A DNA stretch of 64,000 nt from JALUZX01 sp964561605 (GTDB taxonomy: Bacteria; Planctomycetota; UBA1135; JALUZX01). The translations under genes were made by a program, and so were the position numbers. Below are positions 33,502 through 43,356 of the stretch, piece after piece. Below the pieces are notes generated by a model, which worked only from the letters and a program-made list of their open reading frames with translations, made no database searches and had not been told where the DNA came from. Numbering within the stretch: the first letter of the stretch is position 1; the number at the start of each line of letters is the position of its first letter. The stretch is taken from contig CAZLQD010000040.1 in the NCBI GenBank assembly GCA_964561605.1, positions 55,306 through 119,305 of the forward strand. Direction: 5' to 3'.

Positions 33502-36500
33502 ATGAAACGAATCCTCTTGCTCCTCTTTCTCTTCCCCTTCGTCCCCCTCGCCCTTCCCGGACAGACCCGCCGTCCCCTCTGGACGGCCTCCCCCCCCAGG
33601 CAGCCCGCTCCATCCGGAGCCATCTCCGCCACCGACGGGCCCGCCAGGGCCGTCATCCTTCCCCCCGGATCCCAGACCTTTCCCGACGAACCCTACTCCT
33701 TCGAAAAGGGCGGGAAGGAAACGCCCCGGGAATACCTGGGAAATCCTTACTTCCTCGGCTTCGCCGGCGGACTCCACCGGCCCCCTTCGGGGGAAAGAGT
33801 CGATCCGGCCCTGGCCGATAGGATCCGGCGGGGCCCCAGGAACGGAGAAGACCAGGCCTTCACCTATGCCTACGTGATGTTCCAGGGGAGGATCACGGAG
33901 GCCAAGAAACGTTCCGTCCGGGCTCTTGGAGTAAAACTCCTCTTCTACCACCCCAACAATTCCTACGCCGCCAGGATTCCCGTCCACCTGGTGGGCGAAC
34001 TCGCGGCCATGCCTTGCGTGCGCTGGGTGGGTTTCGCCCAGCCCACGCAAAAGATCCACCCCGCCCTGGATTCCGTCATGTCGGAAACCCCGGCTGGGAG
34101 GGACATCCCGATCTACATCGACCTCTTCGAGAGCGACCTCGGTCCGGAGAGCGAAAAGGTGATGGGCCCCCTTCCAGAATTGGCCACCATCGGCAGGGAG
34201 CAGCGGAAGGGAGACCCGGCCTACGCAGGATGGAGCTGGAAGACCCACGGGAAGATCCAGGCGAGACTCGAGAAACTCGGCGTCAAGATCAAGGACTACC
34301 GGGAAGAGATCCAGTCCTACGAGGCCGAGGCCGACGCCTGGACCATCCTGAAACTGGTGGACCTGGACTTCGTCGCCTTTCTCGAGTGGCGCCCCAAGGC
34401 GGTGCTCATGCACGACAGGGTGATCCCCCAGGTGGGAGCGGACTACTTCCGGGAGATCTACAAGGCCACGACGGTGACGGTCGGGGTGATCGACTCCGGT
34501 TTCCACCTCGCCAACGGCGGGTACAACGGCCACGTCGACCTCTCCAAGCAGGCCGTCGGCTGGAACTACTGGACCGGAGGATGCGGGAGCGTATATTGCG
34601 ACGAGAAGAGCACCGGGTACCACGGCACCCATGTCCTGGGCACGATCTGCGGCGAGGGAAAGGCCCAGATCAAGTACCGCGGGATCTCACCCTACCTTGG
34701 CTCCGGGCCCGCCACCCACAGGCTCTTCCTCGTGAAAGGACTCACCAGCAAGGGGTTCTTCCACATGCGCCAGGACTATAAAGACCCCTGGAATCACGTG
34801 ACCCCCAGGCCGGTGGTCGTCACCAACTCCTGGGGCCACGCGGGTTGCCTGAACAACTGCACCCAGCCCGCCTTCTGGATCGGCTCCGAAGCGGACGCCC
34901 GGATCTGCGACGCCGAGGTCTTCAACTACAACCAACTCTACATCTTCGCCGCCGGAAACCACGGGGGTATAGGAGGAAAGAACTACGTAGCCGGAACACT
35001 CGGCATCGAGGCCGTCGCCAAGAACGTCCTGGCCGTGGGCATGTGCCGCGACGGGAACCGGACCACACCCCCGGCGGGCGGCCCCGGATCCATCGTCTCC
35101 TGGTCCAGCCACGGCCCCTGCGGCGACGGCCGCTGGAAACCCAATGTCTCCGCCCCTGGTTGCGTGACCATGTCCACCGCGGGAGGCACCCGGACCGGTT
35201 ACAAGACCATGTGCGGAACCTCCATGTCCGCCCCGGTGGTCGCCGGAATCATGGCCTCGACGGCGGAGCGCTATCCCTCGGTGGGGAAGTCCGCTCCGCT
35301 GATGCGGGCCTGGGCCATGGCCACGGCGGTGACCCGCGATGACGCCACCGCCCAAGGGAGCTGGGGCCACCTTCCTTCCTCCCACTTGAACTCCCACGGC
35401 ATGGGCCGGATCTCGGCCCTCAAGGCCTTGAGGGGCGGGGGGTACTTCCCCTGGATCCGGGTCTGGCTCAGGCCCACGATCGGAACAGGCGGGGGCTACT
35501 ACGATCTCACAGTAAACCCGGGAACCACCAGGCTCGTCCTGGTCCTCACCTGGGACGATCCTCCCGCCGCGCCGGGCGCCAAGCCCGCCGCAGTCCACGA
35601 CCTGGATCTCTACCTGGACAAGTACCCCTTCACGGCCGGAACCAATACGGGCGAATACAAATCCACGTCATCCCTTGACACCGTCGAGCACCTGGTGCTC
35701 AACAACCCGGCACCCGGCAAATACAGGGTCAAGATCCATGCCTACAAGCTCACGGGAACCGTTCGGGTCGGCCTCATGACCCTCCTGCTTTCCGGAGACA
35801 CCACTCCATCCGGGGCCCTCACACTCACGCCGGACAAGCGGTACATCAAGCCCGGCGGCACGGTGGATCTCACCGTGTCCGCCAAGCCCGAGAGCTATAT
35901 CGCCACAAACGTCTGGGTCGGCGAGGGCGCCCATACCGGTTTCTCCCGAACCGGAAGCTCCCTCGAGCTCAAGGACGGCGTGGTGGTCGCCGGCCCGCAC
36001 GACGCCGGCGACGGCGGAGTACTCCTGGGCGACGTTCTCAGGGGCCAGGCCAGGAAAGTGGTCTACCGGTACAAAGAGACTTCCGGCCGGGACGCGGTCC
36101 GGTATCTCTACTTCAGCGGTCTTTCCGACAACTGGGGAACCAGGCACTCCCGGGCGACGGTCGTCGTGGACGGCACCCCGCCCTTCTCCGTGCGGAACCT
36201 GAGGTCCACAACCCACGCCACGGGGACCTGGTCCAACCAAGGTACGATCCACTTCACCTGGACCGCCGCCTGGGACAACCTCTCCGGAATCGACGGTTAC
36301 AGCATCCTGACCAGCTTCGGCTCCGCCGCCATCCCGAACGCCGTCAAGGACATCGGGGCCCTCACCGCCCATGACGCGGTCTTTTCCAGCAGCACCAAGC
36401 CTTACTACTTCAGCATCCGGTCCCTGGACAGGAGCGGAAACTGGGGAAGATCCTTCTCCTGGACCGGTCCCTACTACATCGACACCCTCCAGCCAGGCAC

Positions 36501-37485
36501 GGTCACCAACCTGAAGTCCACGACCCACTCCCCAGGGGCCTGGTCCAGGAACCCCAGGATCACCTTCACCTGGACGGCCGCCCCGGACGCCCACTCCGGG
36601 CTCGACGGCTACGGAGTCCTCTTCAGCGACGACAAGCCCACCAGGCCCGGCGCGATCAAGAAGATCGGGGCCCTGACGAACCTGTCGGCCACCCTTCCCT
36701 CTTCCGCCCACGCCTGGTATTTCAACATCCGGTCCACCGACAAGGCCAAGAACTGGGACGACCACTGGGTCTCCTCCGGCCCCTACTGGATCGACGCCCT
36801 CCCTCCAACGGGGGTCACCCTGAAGATCGACCACGGGGCCCCGGAGACCTCCTCGCCGGACGTCGGCCTCTCCATCACCGCCGCGGATCCCCACTCCGGT
36901 GTCGCCTACATGCGTTTCTCGAACGACGGAGGCTCCTGGTCCCCCTGGTTCCCCTTCGCCCCGACCAGGTCGTGGAAACTCACCGATTACGGGGGATCTC
37001 CTTCCCTGGGATCCAGGACGGTCGTGATGGAGGTCCGGGATCGGGCCGGGAACACGACCCGCGCAAAGGACACGATCTACTACTTCAAGAAAGTGGTCTA
37101 CTTCGGGACCGCCTGCGCCGGCTCCAAGGGAATCCCATCCTTCGTCGTCGGGGGGGTCCCCGGGGTGGGAAGGAGCGTGGGCTTCCTCGTGAAGAACACC
37201 TCCGCCACGGCGGGGGCCCTCTTCTTCGGGGTCTCCAGGACATCCTGGATGGGATTGCCCCTCCCCATCGACCTGAAGTTCGTCGGGGCCCCCTCCTGCT
37301 TCCTCAACATCTCCCTGGACGCGCCGGTCTACATCGGAGCCTTGACGCCGATCCGTATCACGGTTCCCCGGGATCCCGTCCTGGCCGGAGTGCCCACCCA
37401 CTTCCAGTGGCTTCTCTTCGGGGATTCCTCGGGCAAGGCCGTGGTCACCACCAAAGGCGCCACCATGGTCCTCGGAGGGCTCTGA
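33502..37485 (+). CDS. Secreted subtilisin-like serine protease with Ig/FN3-like repeats
   Basis: 1327 residues. A signal peptide (residues 1-21), a prodomain-like region to about 320, then an S8 domain with D331 (VGVIDSGF), H374 (YHGTHVLG), oxyanion N486 (AAGNHGG) and S574 (GTSMSAPVVAG). After a DLDLYLDK segment of pre-peptidase-like sheet come two long related repeats near residues 898 and 1003 (NLRSTTHATGTW and NLKSTTHSPGAW, each ending in GPYYID or GPYWID), a third Ig-like unit, and a C-terminal module from about 1199 that is shared with the protein at 17953. Extracellular protein degradation, with the tail for adhesion or secretion, is inferred. Confidence 0.93.
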   Translation: MKRILLLLFLFPFVPLALPGQTRRPLWTASPPRQPAPSGAISATDGPARAVILPPGSQTFPDEPYSFEKGGKETPREYLGNPYFLGFAGGLHRPPSGERVDPALADRIRRGPRNGEDQAFTYAYVMFQGRITEAKKRSVRALGVKLLFYHPNNSYAARIPVHLVGELAAMPCVRWVGFAQPTQKIHPALDSVMSETPAGRDIPIYIDLFESDLGPESEKVMGPLPELATIGREQRKGDPAYAGWSWKTHGKIQARLEKLGVKIKDYREEIQSYEAEADAWTILKLVDLDFVAFLEWRPKAVLMHDRVIPQVGADYFREIYKATTVTVGVIDSGFHLANGGYNGHVDLSKQAVGWNYWTGGCGSVYCDEKSTGYHGTHVLGTICGEGKAQIKYRGISPYLGSGPATHRLFLVKGLTSKGFFHMRQDYKDPWNHVTPRPVVVTNSWGHAGCLNNCTQPAFWIGSEADARICDAEVFNYNQLYIFAAGNHGGIGGKNYVAGTLGIEAVAKNVLAVGMCRDGNRTTPPAGGPGSIVSWSSHGPCGDGRWKPNVSAPGCVTMSTAGGTRTGYKTMCGTSMSAPVVAGIMASTAERYPSVGKSAPLMRAWAMATAVTRDDATAQGSWGHLPSSHLNSHGMGRISALKALRGGGYFPWIRVWLRPTIGTGGGYYDLTVNPGTTRLVLVLTWDDPPAAPGAKPAAVHDLDLYLDKYPFTAGTNTGEYKSTSSLDTVEHLVLNNPAPGKYRVKIHAYKLTGTVRVGLMTLLLSGDTTPSGALTLTPDKRYIKPGGTVDLTVSAKPESYIATNVWVGEGAHTGFSRTGSSLELKDGVVVAGPHDAGDGGVLLGDVLRGQARKVVYRYKETSGRDAVRYLYFSGLSDNWGTRHSRATVVVDGTPPFSVRNLRSTTHATGTWSNQGTIHFTWTAAWDNLSGIDGYSILTSFGSAAIPNAVKDIGALTAHDAVFSSSTKPYYFSIRSLDRSGNWGRSFSWTGPYYIDTLQPGTVTNLKSTTHSPGAWSRNPRITFTWTAAPDAHSGLDGYGVLFSDDKPTRPGAIKKIGALTNLSATLPSSAHAWYFNIRSTDKAKNWDDHWVSSGPYWIDALPPTGVTLKIDHGAPETSSPDVGLSITAADPHSGVAYMRFSNDGGSWSPWFPFAPTRSWKLTDYGGSPSLGSRTVVMEVRDRAGNTTRAKDTIYYFKKVVYFGTACAGSKGIPSFVVGGVPGVGRSVGFLVKNTSATAGALFFGVSRTSWMGLPLPIDLKFVGAPSCFLNISLDAPVYIGALTPIRITVPRDPVLAGVPTHFQWLLFGDSSGKAVVTTKGATMVLGGL

Positions 37486-37518
37486 TCCCGGAAATCCGGA
37501 GTGACCCTTCGAACCCTC

Positions 37519-37554
37519 GAAGAGGCCGGACCGCCTCGCGCGGCCGGCCTCTTC
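37519..37554. terminator. Possible bidirectional terminator between convergent genes
   Basis: GAAGAGGCCGG (37519-37529) pairs perfectly with CCGGCCTCTTC (37544-37554). It lies between the convergent subtilase and aminotransferase genes, 33 and 2 bases from their stops. The flanking T tracts are weak (CTTCC), so efficiency is uncertain. Confidence 0.5.
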
Positions 37555-37556
37555 CT

Positions 37557-39272
37557 TCAAAGGGAGAAGAACTGGAGCTCCCCCAGCTCTCCCTCCAGGC
37601 GCTTCGGCTCGAGGCGTGGGCCTTCGGCGAGCTTCCGTGCCTCCTCCTCCGCCTCCTTCAGCCAGCGGGTGTAGAGTTTCTTCCGCTCTTCCTCCGGGAT
37701 GGGCGAGGGCCGCACCGCCCCCGCCCCAAGGGCCGCCTCGATGGAGAAAGGCTCCTCGGTGATCTCCTCCCGGCAATGCGACCAGTGACCCGTGCGGACA
37801 TCGAAGCAGTAGGCCGGCACGAAGGCCCAGGCCCAGTTCCCCAGGAAATCCACGGCGTCGATGACGAAATCCGCTTCCGCGTCATCCATGGTGAAATGGA
37901 AACCAACCCGGCACCAACCCGGCTTGATCCCCTGGTATCCCCTGAGGACCCACTTCCGGTAGCGTTCCGATTCCTCCGGGCCGATCCCCAGGAGCCTGTG
38001 GCCGTAGGGCCCGGCGCAGGAACAACCCGCCCTGGACTGGATCCCGAAGAGATCGTTCAAGAGAACGGTCAGAAGCCTGGGATGCACCCATCCGCCCCGG
38101 GGATCCTGGATGTTGAAGGAAACGATGGCCACCCGGAGGTCCGGATCCGGGTTCCCCAGGATCCGGATGTTGGGATTGGACCTCCACCTGGCGAAGGCCC
38201 TCCTGAGGAGTTCTCCTTCCCTGGCCTCGATCCTCTCCACACCGACGGCCCGCTTCACCTCGAAGGCCAGGGCCGCCTTCATGGTCTGGAGCACGCCCGG
38301 GGTTCCGGCCTTCTCCCTGGCCTCGATGTCCTCCATGTAGTCCTGGGCGTCGAGACCCACATAGTCCACCGTCCCCCCGCCCCCAACCGTGGGAGGGAGA
38401 TCCTTCCTGTAGACCTTCTCGTGGAAGACCAGGATCCCCGAGGAGCCCGGCCCCCCGAGGAACTTGTGAGGGGAGATGAAGACCGCATCCAGTGAAGGAT
38501 CCCCCCCTTCGGGTCCGGGATCGGGATTCATGTCGATCTCCACGTAGGGGGCGCAGGCGGCGTAATCGAAGACCGCCAGGGCCCCGTGGGCGTGAAGGAG
38601 GCGGGCCACCTCGTGGACGGGGGTGCGCAGGCCCGTAACATTGGAGGCCGCCGAGAAGGAACCGATTCTCAGTCGTCCCTCGAACCGGGGGTCCTCGAGG
38701 AGGCTCTTCAAGTGGGCCAGGTCCAGCCTCCCGTCGGGCGTCATTTCCACCGTCACCACCCGGGCGAGTCCCTGGCGCCAGGTCACCTCGTTGCTGTGAT
38801 GCTCGTAGGGGCCGACGAAGACCACCGGCCGCCGCCTCTCCAGGGCCGCCCGGAAGTCCGCCAGGGCTTCCTCTCCTCTTTCGGCTCTCAGGATTTCCTC
38901 GATGAGGGCCATCGTGGCCGGGGGAATCTGGACGCCCAGAATCTGCTGGTACTTGTCAATGGCCCCTGTGGACCCAGCCCCCACGGCGATGAGCTTCCCG
39001 TGGGGCCCGGCGTTCACCGCTTCCTTGATGGTCTCCTCCGCCCGGTGGAGGAGGCGCGTCATGCTCCGGCCCGAGACATCGTCCTCGGTGTGGGTGTTGG
39101 CGTACGTCCGCTGGACGTGCATCAAGTAGTTCTCGATGAAGGCCAGCCCCCTGCCCGAGGCCGTATAGTCGCAATAGGTCATGAGCCTCTCCCCGAAGGG
39201 CGTCCGGAAGGCGGCGTCGATGCCGACGATCTGCCCCCGGAGAAAGGCGAAGTCCAGCGCGGCGGTCTCCAT
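37557..39272 (-). CDS. Class V aminotransferase (cysteine desulfurase-like), long form
   Basis: PLP-dependent fold-type I enzyme of 571 aa, about 150 longer than SufS/IscS. The PLP lysine is in ISPHKFLGGPGSSG; TYCDYTASGR near the start and the FDYAACAP segment fit the family. A Cys pair in SRAGCSCAGPYGH occupies the region of the catalytic Cys of SufS-like desulfurases. The C-terminal 130 residues are an extra domain with no recognised family. It is 82 bases downstream of the solenoid-HEAT gene on the same strand. Cysteine desulfurase, selenocysteine lyase or a related lyase cannot be separated by eye. Confidence 0.8.
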   Translation of the reverse strand: METAALDFAFLRGQIVGIDAAFRTPFGERLMTYCDYTASGRGLAFIENYLMHVQRTYANTHTEDDVSGRSMTRLLHRAEETIKEAVNAGPHGKLIAVGAGSTGAIDKYQQILGVQIPPATMALIEEILRAERGEEALADFRAALERRRPVVFVGPYEHHSNEVTWRQGLARVVTVEMTPDGRLDLAHLKSLLEDPRFEGRLRIGSFSAASNVTGLRTPVHEVARLLHAHGALAVFDYAACAPYVEIDMNPDPGPEGGDPSLDAVFISPHKFLGGPGSSGILVFHEKVYRKDLPPTVGGGGTVDYVGLDAQDYMEDIEAREKAGTPGVLQTMKAALAFEVKRAVGVERIEAREGELLRRAFARWRSNPNIRILGNPDPDLRVAIVSFNIQDPRGGWVHPRLLTVLLNDLFGIQSRAGCSCAGPYGHRLLGIGPEESERYRKWVLRGYQGIKPGWCRVGFHFTMDDAEADFVIDAVDFLGNWAWAFVPAYCFDVRTGHWSHCREEITEEPFSIEAALGAGAVRPSPIPEEERKKLYTRWLKEAEEEARKLAEGPRLEPKRLEGELGELQFFSL

Positions 39273-39354
39273 GCTCCTGCTCCAGCGTCCGTGCCAGGAA
39301 GAAGAGGGAAAGGAGAAGAGGTTAGCAAAAATCCCCTCCCGCTTCCTCGTCCGC

Positions 39355-42234
39355 TCAAAGGCCCTTCAAGGCCTCCCGGACCAGGGGGTTCATCTCGAGG
39401 GGCAGGAGAGCCTTGAGTCTCTCCAGGTCCCCCTTCTCCCCGATGGACCTGAGAGCCCTTACCGCGGCCGCCCGGAGCACCGGGTCCGGGTCCTCCAGGA
39501 AGCCCAGGAGAAGGGACCTGGCCTCCACGGCCCGGGCCTTCCCAAGGATCCGCACCATGGGAATCCGGACGGCCCCCTTCCCGCCTTCCTTCAGCTTCTT
39601 CACGACCTCGGGAACGGCCTGGGCCCCCTTGGCCTCCAGGGCCGCCTCCGCCCTCTCCCGGACCGGCCAGGCCCGGTCCTCCAGCAGGTCCAGGAGCGAC
39701 GAGACACTCTCCTTCCCGGCTACCCCTTCCAGGCATGCCGCCGCGGCCACCCGGTCCAGGACCGAGGAAGAGGACCTGAGAGCTTCCAGGCCCGAAGGGA
39801 CCCCGGCGAGGCCGATCCGGCCCAGTGCCTCGGCGGCGGCCCGGCGGACCGCCCGGGAAGGATCCGAGGCCAACAGGTCCTTCAACTTGTCCAGGGAGGC
39901 CCGGTCCCCGAGGAGCCCCAGCACCCGGGCCGCAAGGGCCCTGCTCCCCGGAAAGGAATGCTCCAGCCCGGCCCGGGCCGCCCGGGCCGCCTCCTCCCCT
40001 CCCACCTCCAGGGCGGCGGCCTCGAAGAAGGAAGACATGGCGGGCGTCGGCGAGGCGAAGGCCCTGGCGGCAAGCCACTCCAGGGCCTTCTTCCCCCCCC
40101 GGGCGAGGTCCTTCACGGAGGCCTTCCAGGGGGGGCTCCCCGGGAGAGAGTCCAGGGCCCGGTGCAGGTCCTTCTCCAGGGAGAGGAGATCCGGCCCCTT
40201 CTCCTTCCTTCCCGGAACGGGCGGGGAAGGGGAAGGGGCCGGCCTTCCGGCAGTCGTTTCCGTTGATCCGGAATCTATCGAGATTCCCGCCAGCCCCCTG
40301 GTCTTCCTCCCCCCGTCTCCCGGTCCCAGGCTGTTGTAGTCCTTTCCTCCGCAATCGATCAGGACCCCCAGGGATCCCCATCCGCCCGCTTTCCCCCCCC
40401 ATCCCTGGGCGCCCCCGTTCTTTCCCGGCCGTGCCTGTCGGACGTCGTTTCCGGAGAGATCGAAGAGGAAGCCCGACCCGTGCCAGCTCCCGGCCCCCTG
40501 GCAGAGCCCCCCGGCGCGGAAGCGGTCGTCCCCACCCACGTCCAGGAGCATCCCCACCCCCATGTCGTGGCCGGCACCCTGCGAAACATCCCCACCACCG
40601 TAACTATCGTCCCCCGCCCCGTCCATGAGGAGCCCCGCCCCGCGGCTGGACCCCATTCCCTGGGACCAGCGGCCCGAATGGAACCGGTCGTTCCCGCGGG
40701 AGTCCAGGAGGGCAGCGCCTCCCCTGAGAAACGCCGCACCCTGGGCGGACCTCTCAGCCGAATATGTGTCGTCCCCCCCCAGGTCCAGGAGGAGTCCCGT
40801 GCCCCCGGAGGCCCACACCTCGGCCCAGCCGGCCGCACCGCCCTGGCTCGGAAGGGGCGCCGCCGGCGATCCTCTCCCGGAGGATGTGTAGACGTCCCCG
40901 CCCCCGGAATCCACCAGGAGGCCCGCTCCACCGGGCCCGGCCGTCCCCTGGCAGGGGGCATTCCCGCGGTAGGAATCCTCCCCGGCCCCGGCCAGGAGGA
41001 TCCCCGTCCCGAGCAACCCCGCCCCCTGGGAGGCCCGGCCCGCACGGAAGAGATTCCGCCCTCCGTCGTCCAGGAGGATTCCCGTTCCGAGGATTCCCAC
41101 TCCCTGGGAGAGGTCTCCTCCATCGTAGAGGTCCCTCCCCGCCCCGAGGTCGGCCAGGAAGCCGATCCCCAGGAGCCCCGCCCCCTGGCCGCCCCTCCCC
41201 GGGGAGCGGTACAGGTCGTCTCCTCCCAGGTCCACCACCACCGAGACGGGCATCTCCGGCACGGCGCTCCCGGCGGGACACAGGTAGAGATCGTCCCCGC
41301 CCAGGTCCAGGACGAGGAAGGCCCGTTTTCTGTAGATCGTAACCCCAGGACCCCCGACGACCAGGTCCCCCCAGGGCGTGGGAAGGAAGAGGCGCAGGTC
41401 CCCCTCGTATCCGGGAGCGCTGATCCGCCCGGGAAGGGCCGACCCTTTCACGGAGACCTTCCCCTCCACGGAGAGGAACCGGGAGAATCCCAGGGCAAGG
41501 ACCCGGGCCGCCAGGGCGGTGAGCCTGGAGTCGAAGCTCCCCGCCAGGCCCAGGATCCTGCCCGTCTCGGCCCGGTCGGGGGCCCTCCGCCCGGTCCAGC
41601 GCTCCGCCAGCTCCTCCAGGAGGAGATCCCGCTCCCGCGGCCCCAGGCCCTTCGCCGCCTCGGCGCACCACAGCCGGGCCGCCAGGGCCGACCGGAGCAG
41701 GGGAAGGAGAAGCTCTCTCAGCCCCGGAGAAAGCCCGCCGGCCCGCTCCAGGGGAACCTTCCCGGCGAAGGCGGCCTGCAGGAGATCCGAGACCGTATGA
41801 GCCCCCTCCAGCTCGGGCCTGGAGGCGGGCACGGCCTTGAGCCCCCGGAATTCCAGGGAAAGAGCCAGGGCCTCCCGGGGATCCTCACGGGCCAGCCGGG
41901 CGGCCCACCGGGAGGCCAGGCCCGGAAAGACCAGGGGGTTCTCCAGGATTCCCTCCACCCAGGGAGAGAGATAGGGATCCTTGGGTGCCCTTCCCAGGGG
42001 GTTCCAGGAACTCCCGTCCAGGCCGAGGACGTGCCTCGCTTCCCCCAGGAAAGGGGCGGCCCGGAGGAGAGGGGCCCTGGGAAAGGGAGCCGGCCCGGCC
42101 TGGGCCGGCGCCACCCTCGCCCAGGCCAGGCCCCAAAGAGCCAGGAAGAGACCCGGAAGGAGGGGAATTCCCCTCCACGGCCCGGCCGGGATCCGCCGGA
42201 AAGGAACCCGCCCAAAACGCTCCGATACCGCCAT
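39355..42234 (-). CDS. Secreted Gly/Asp solenoid protein with C-terminal HEAT repeats
   Basis: 959 residues. I start it at the ATG at 42234, which has GGGGAGG seven bases upstream. A signal segment (about 22-46) is followed by a helical region to about 250, then some 12 repeats of about 26 residues (roughly 305-620) with the consensus GxGxLLDxGGDDxYxxGxxSQGxG, for example GTGLLLDLGGDDTY and GVGMLLDVGGDDRF. The regular hydrophobic rungs and Asp-rich turns suggest a parallel beta solenoid, perhaps calcium-binding. A Pro/Lys linker leads to HEAT-like helical repeats (about 690-959, for example DPSRAVRRAAAEALGRIGL). Function unknown; exported, possibly surface-exposed. Confidence 0.75.
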   Translation of the reverse strand: MAVSERFGRVPFRRIPAGPWRGIPLLPGLFLALWGLAWARVAPAQAGPAPFPRAPLLRAAPFLGEARHVLGLDGSSWNPLGRAPKDPYLSPWVEGILENPLVFPGLASRWAARLAREDPREALALSLEFRGLKAVPASRPELEGAHTVSDLLQAAFAGKVPLERAGGLSPGLRELLLPLLRSALAARLWCAEAAKGLGPRERDLLLEELAERWTGRRAPDRAETGRILGLAGSFDSRLTALAARVLALGFSRFLSVEGKVSVKGSALPGRISAPGYEGDLRLFLPTPWGDLVVGGPGVTIYRKRAFLVLDLGGDDLYLCPAGSAVPEMPVSVVVDLGGDDLYRSPGRGGQGAGLLGIGFLADLGAGRDLYDGGDLSQGVGILGTGILLDDGGRNLFRAGRASQGAGLLGTGILLAGAGEDSYRGNAPCQGTAGPGGAGLLVDSGGGDVYTSSGRGSPAAPLPSQGGAAGWAEVWASGGTGLLLDLGGDDTYSAERSAQGAAFLRGGAALLDSRGNDRFHSGRWSQGMGSSRGAGLLMDGAGDDSYGGGDVSQGAGHDMGVGMLLDVGGDDRFRAGGLCQGAGSWHGSGFLFDLSGNDVRQARPGKNGGAQGWGGKAGGWGSLGVLIDCGGKDYNSLGPGDGGRKTRGLAGISIDSGSTETTAGRPAPSPSPPVPGRKEKGPDLLSLEKDLHRALDSLPGSPPWKASVKDLARGGKKALEWLAARAFASPTPAMSSFFEAAALEVGGEEAARAARAGLEHSFPGSRALAARVLGLLGDRASLDKLKDLLASDPSRAVRRAAAEALGRIGLAGVPSGLEALRSSSSVLDRVAAAACLEGVAGKESVSSLLDLLEDRAWPVRERAEAALEAKGAQAVPEVVKKLKEGGKGAVRIPMVRILGKARAVEARSLLLGFLEDPDPVLRAAAVRALRSIGEKGDLERLKALLPLEMNPLVREALKGL

Positions 42235-42365
42235 GAACCGGCCTCCCCAAGGGGGCTCCCTTGATCTATGCCCCCGGAAGGGTAGTCTCTTTTTTTCTCC
42301 GCCTCCAGGGCGGATCGAAGGATCCCTTTTCCTCCCCTCTACGAAAGCAAGGAGACCGGAAAGTG

Positions 42366-43265
42366 ATGGCAGCAAGCGACTCCTTCGCGTCGGGCCTTTT
42401 CGACGACGACGAATTCTTCCAGGACCAGGTGGAAACGACTTCCGAAACGGGTAGGGAATCCAAGAAAGAAGAGGAGAAGGCCCCGGTCCCCGAGGAGAAG
42501 GTTCCGGAGACGCCCGCCCCGGAGGAGAAGGCGGAAGCCCCGCCCCGGGAGGAAGAATCCTCCCAGCCCCAGGAAGAGAGGAAGCCCCGGGAGAGGCACC
42601 GGCGCAAAGGCCGGGAAGGAGGGGGATCCAAGGAGAGAGGCCGGCCCCGCAGGGAAAGGGAGGGCGCCCGGGGAGAGCGCAAAGGCGCCGAACGGCACAA
42701 CCAGTCCAGGCCCAGCTCCCCGGAGGGCGTCCATTCCAGTCATCCCTTCACCACACCCTCGGGGGTGGCCACGGGCGTGGGAGCCATCCCGGCGGGCACC
42801 CTGGTGCACCAGAGAGTGCTCCTCCTGGTGGACGCCGACCTCCTCGACAGGGAGGCCCAGGACACCTACCAGGCCAAGGTCTCCTACAGGAAGGTCTTCT
42901 CCCACACCGTCCTGGGCCGCCGGGCCATCCGGGCCATCGCCTACATGAGCGAAGAAGAGGAGGACGCCCGGGCCCCCTTCCAGGACCACCTGAGCACCAG
43001 CGGCTTCGAGAAGGTCAAGCGGGTCGGCCCCGGCAGAGGAGACTGGGCGGTCCGTCTCACCTTGGACGCCGTGGACAACGCCCCCAAGGCCGACGCCGTG
43101 GTGATCGCCAGCTCCCAGGCGGCCCTCCTGCCCCTGGTGGAGAAGCTCAAGGCCCAGGGGTGCCGGGTGGAAGTGGCATCCTTCCTCCCTCCCGAAGAGA
43201 ACCCCTTGGCCCAGGGAGCCGAGTTCTATCTCCGTCTCGGACGATCCTGCCTCTACGTTCCCTGA
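42366..43265 (+). CDS. NYN/PIN-like domain protein with long charged N-terminal region
   Basis: 299 residues. Residues 1-150 are disordered: first acidic (Glu/Pro/Lys), then strongly basic (RERHRRKGREGG and RPRREREGARGERKG), fit for RNA binding. From about 165 it resembles a NYN ribonuclease domain of the LabA/DUF88 type: RVLLLVDADLLDR, a central GDWAVRLTLDAV with the second acidic position, and DAVVIASSQAALLPLVEKL followed by a GCRVEVASF strand. The usual SGDxDF acid motif reads SSQAAL, so catalysis may be impaired. ATG at 42366 is used, with AAGGAG 11 bases upstream. Confidence 0.65.
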   Translation: MAASDSFASGLFDDDEFFQDQVETTSETGRESKKEEEKAPVPEEKVPETPAPEEKAEAPPREEESSQPQEERKPRERHRRKGREGGGSKERGRPRREREGARGERKGAERHNQSRPSSPEGVHSSHPFTTPSGVATGVGAIPAGTLVHQRVLLLVDADLLDREAQDTYQAKVSYRKVFSHTVLGRRAIRAIAYMSEEEEDARAPFQDHLSTSGFEKVKRVGPGRGDWAVRLTLDAVDNAPKADAVVIASSQAALLPLVEKLKAQGCRVEVASFLPPEENPLAQGAEFYLRLGRSCLYVP

Positions 43266-43356
43266 CCCGGTTCCATCCCCCCCTCCCGGCTCCAGGAGGT
43301 ATACTTACCTGTTCTTCCTGGACCGAGACGGGAACGACCAAGAGGGGAGGACCAGG

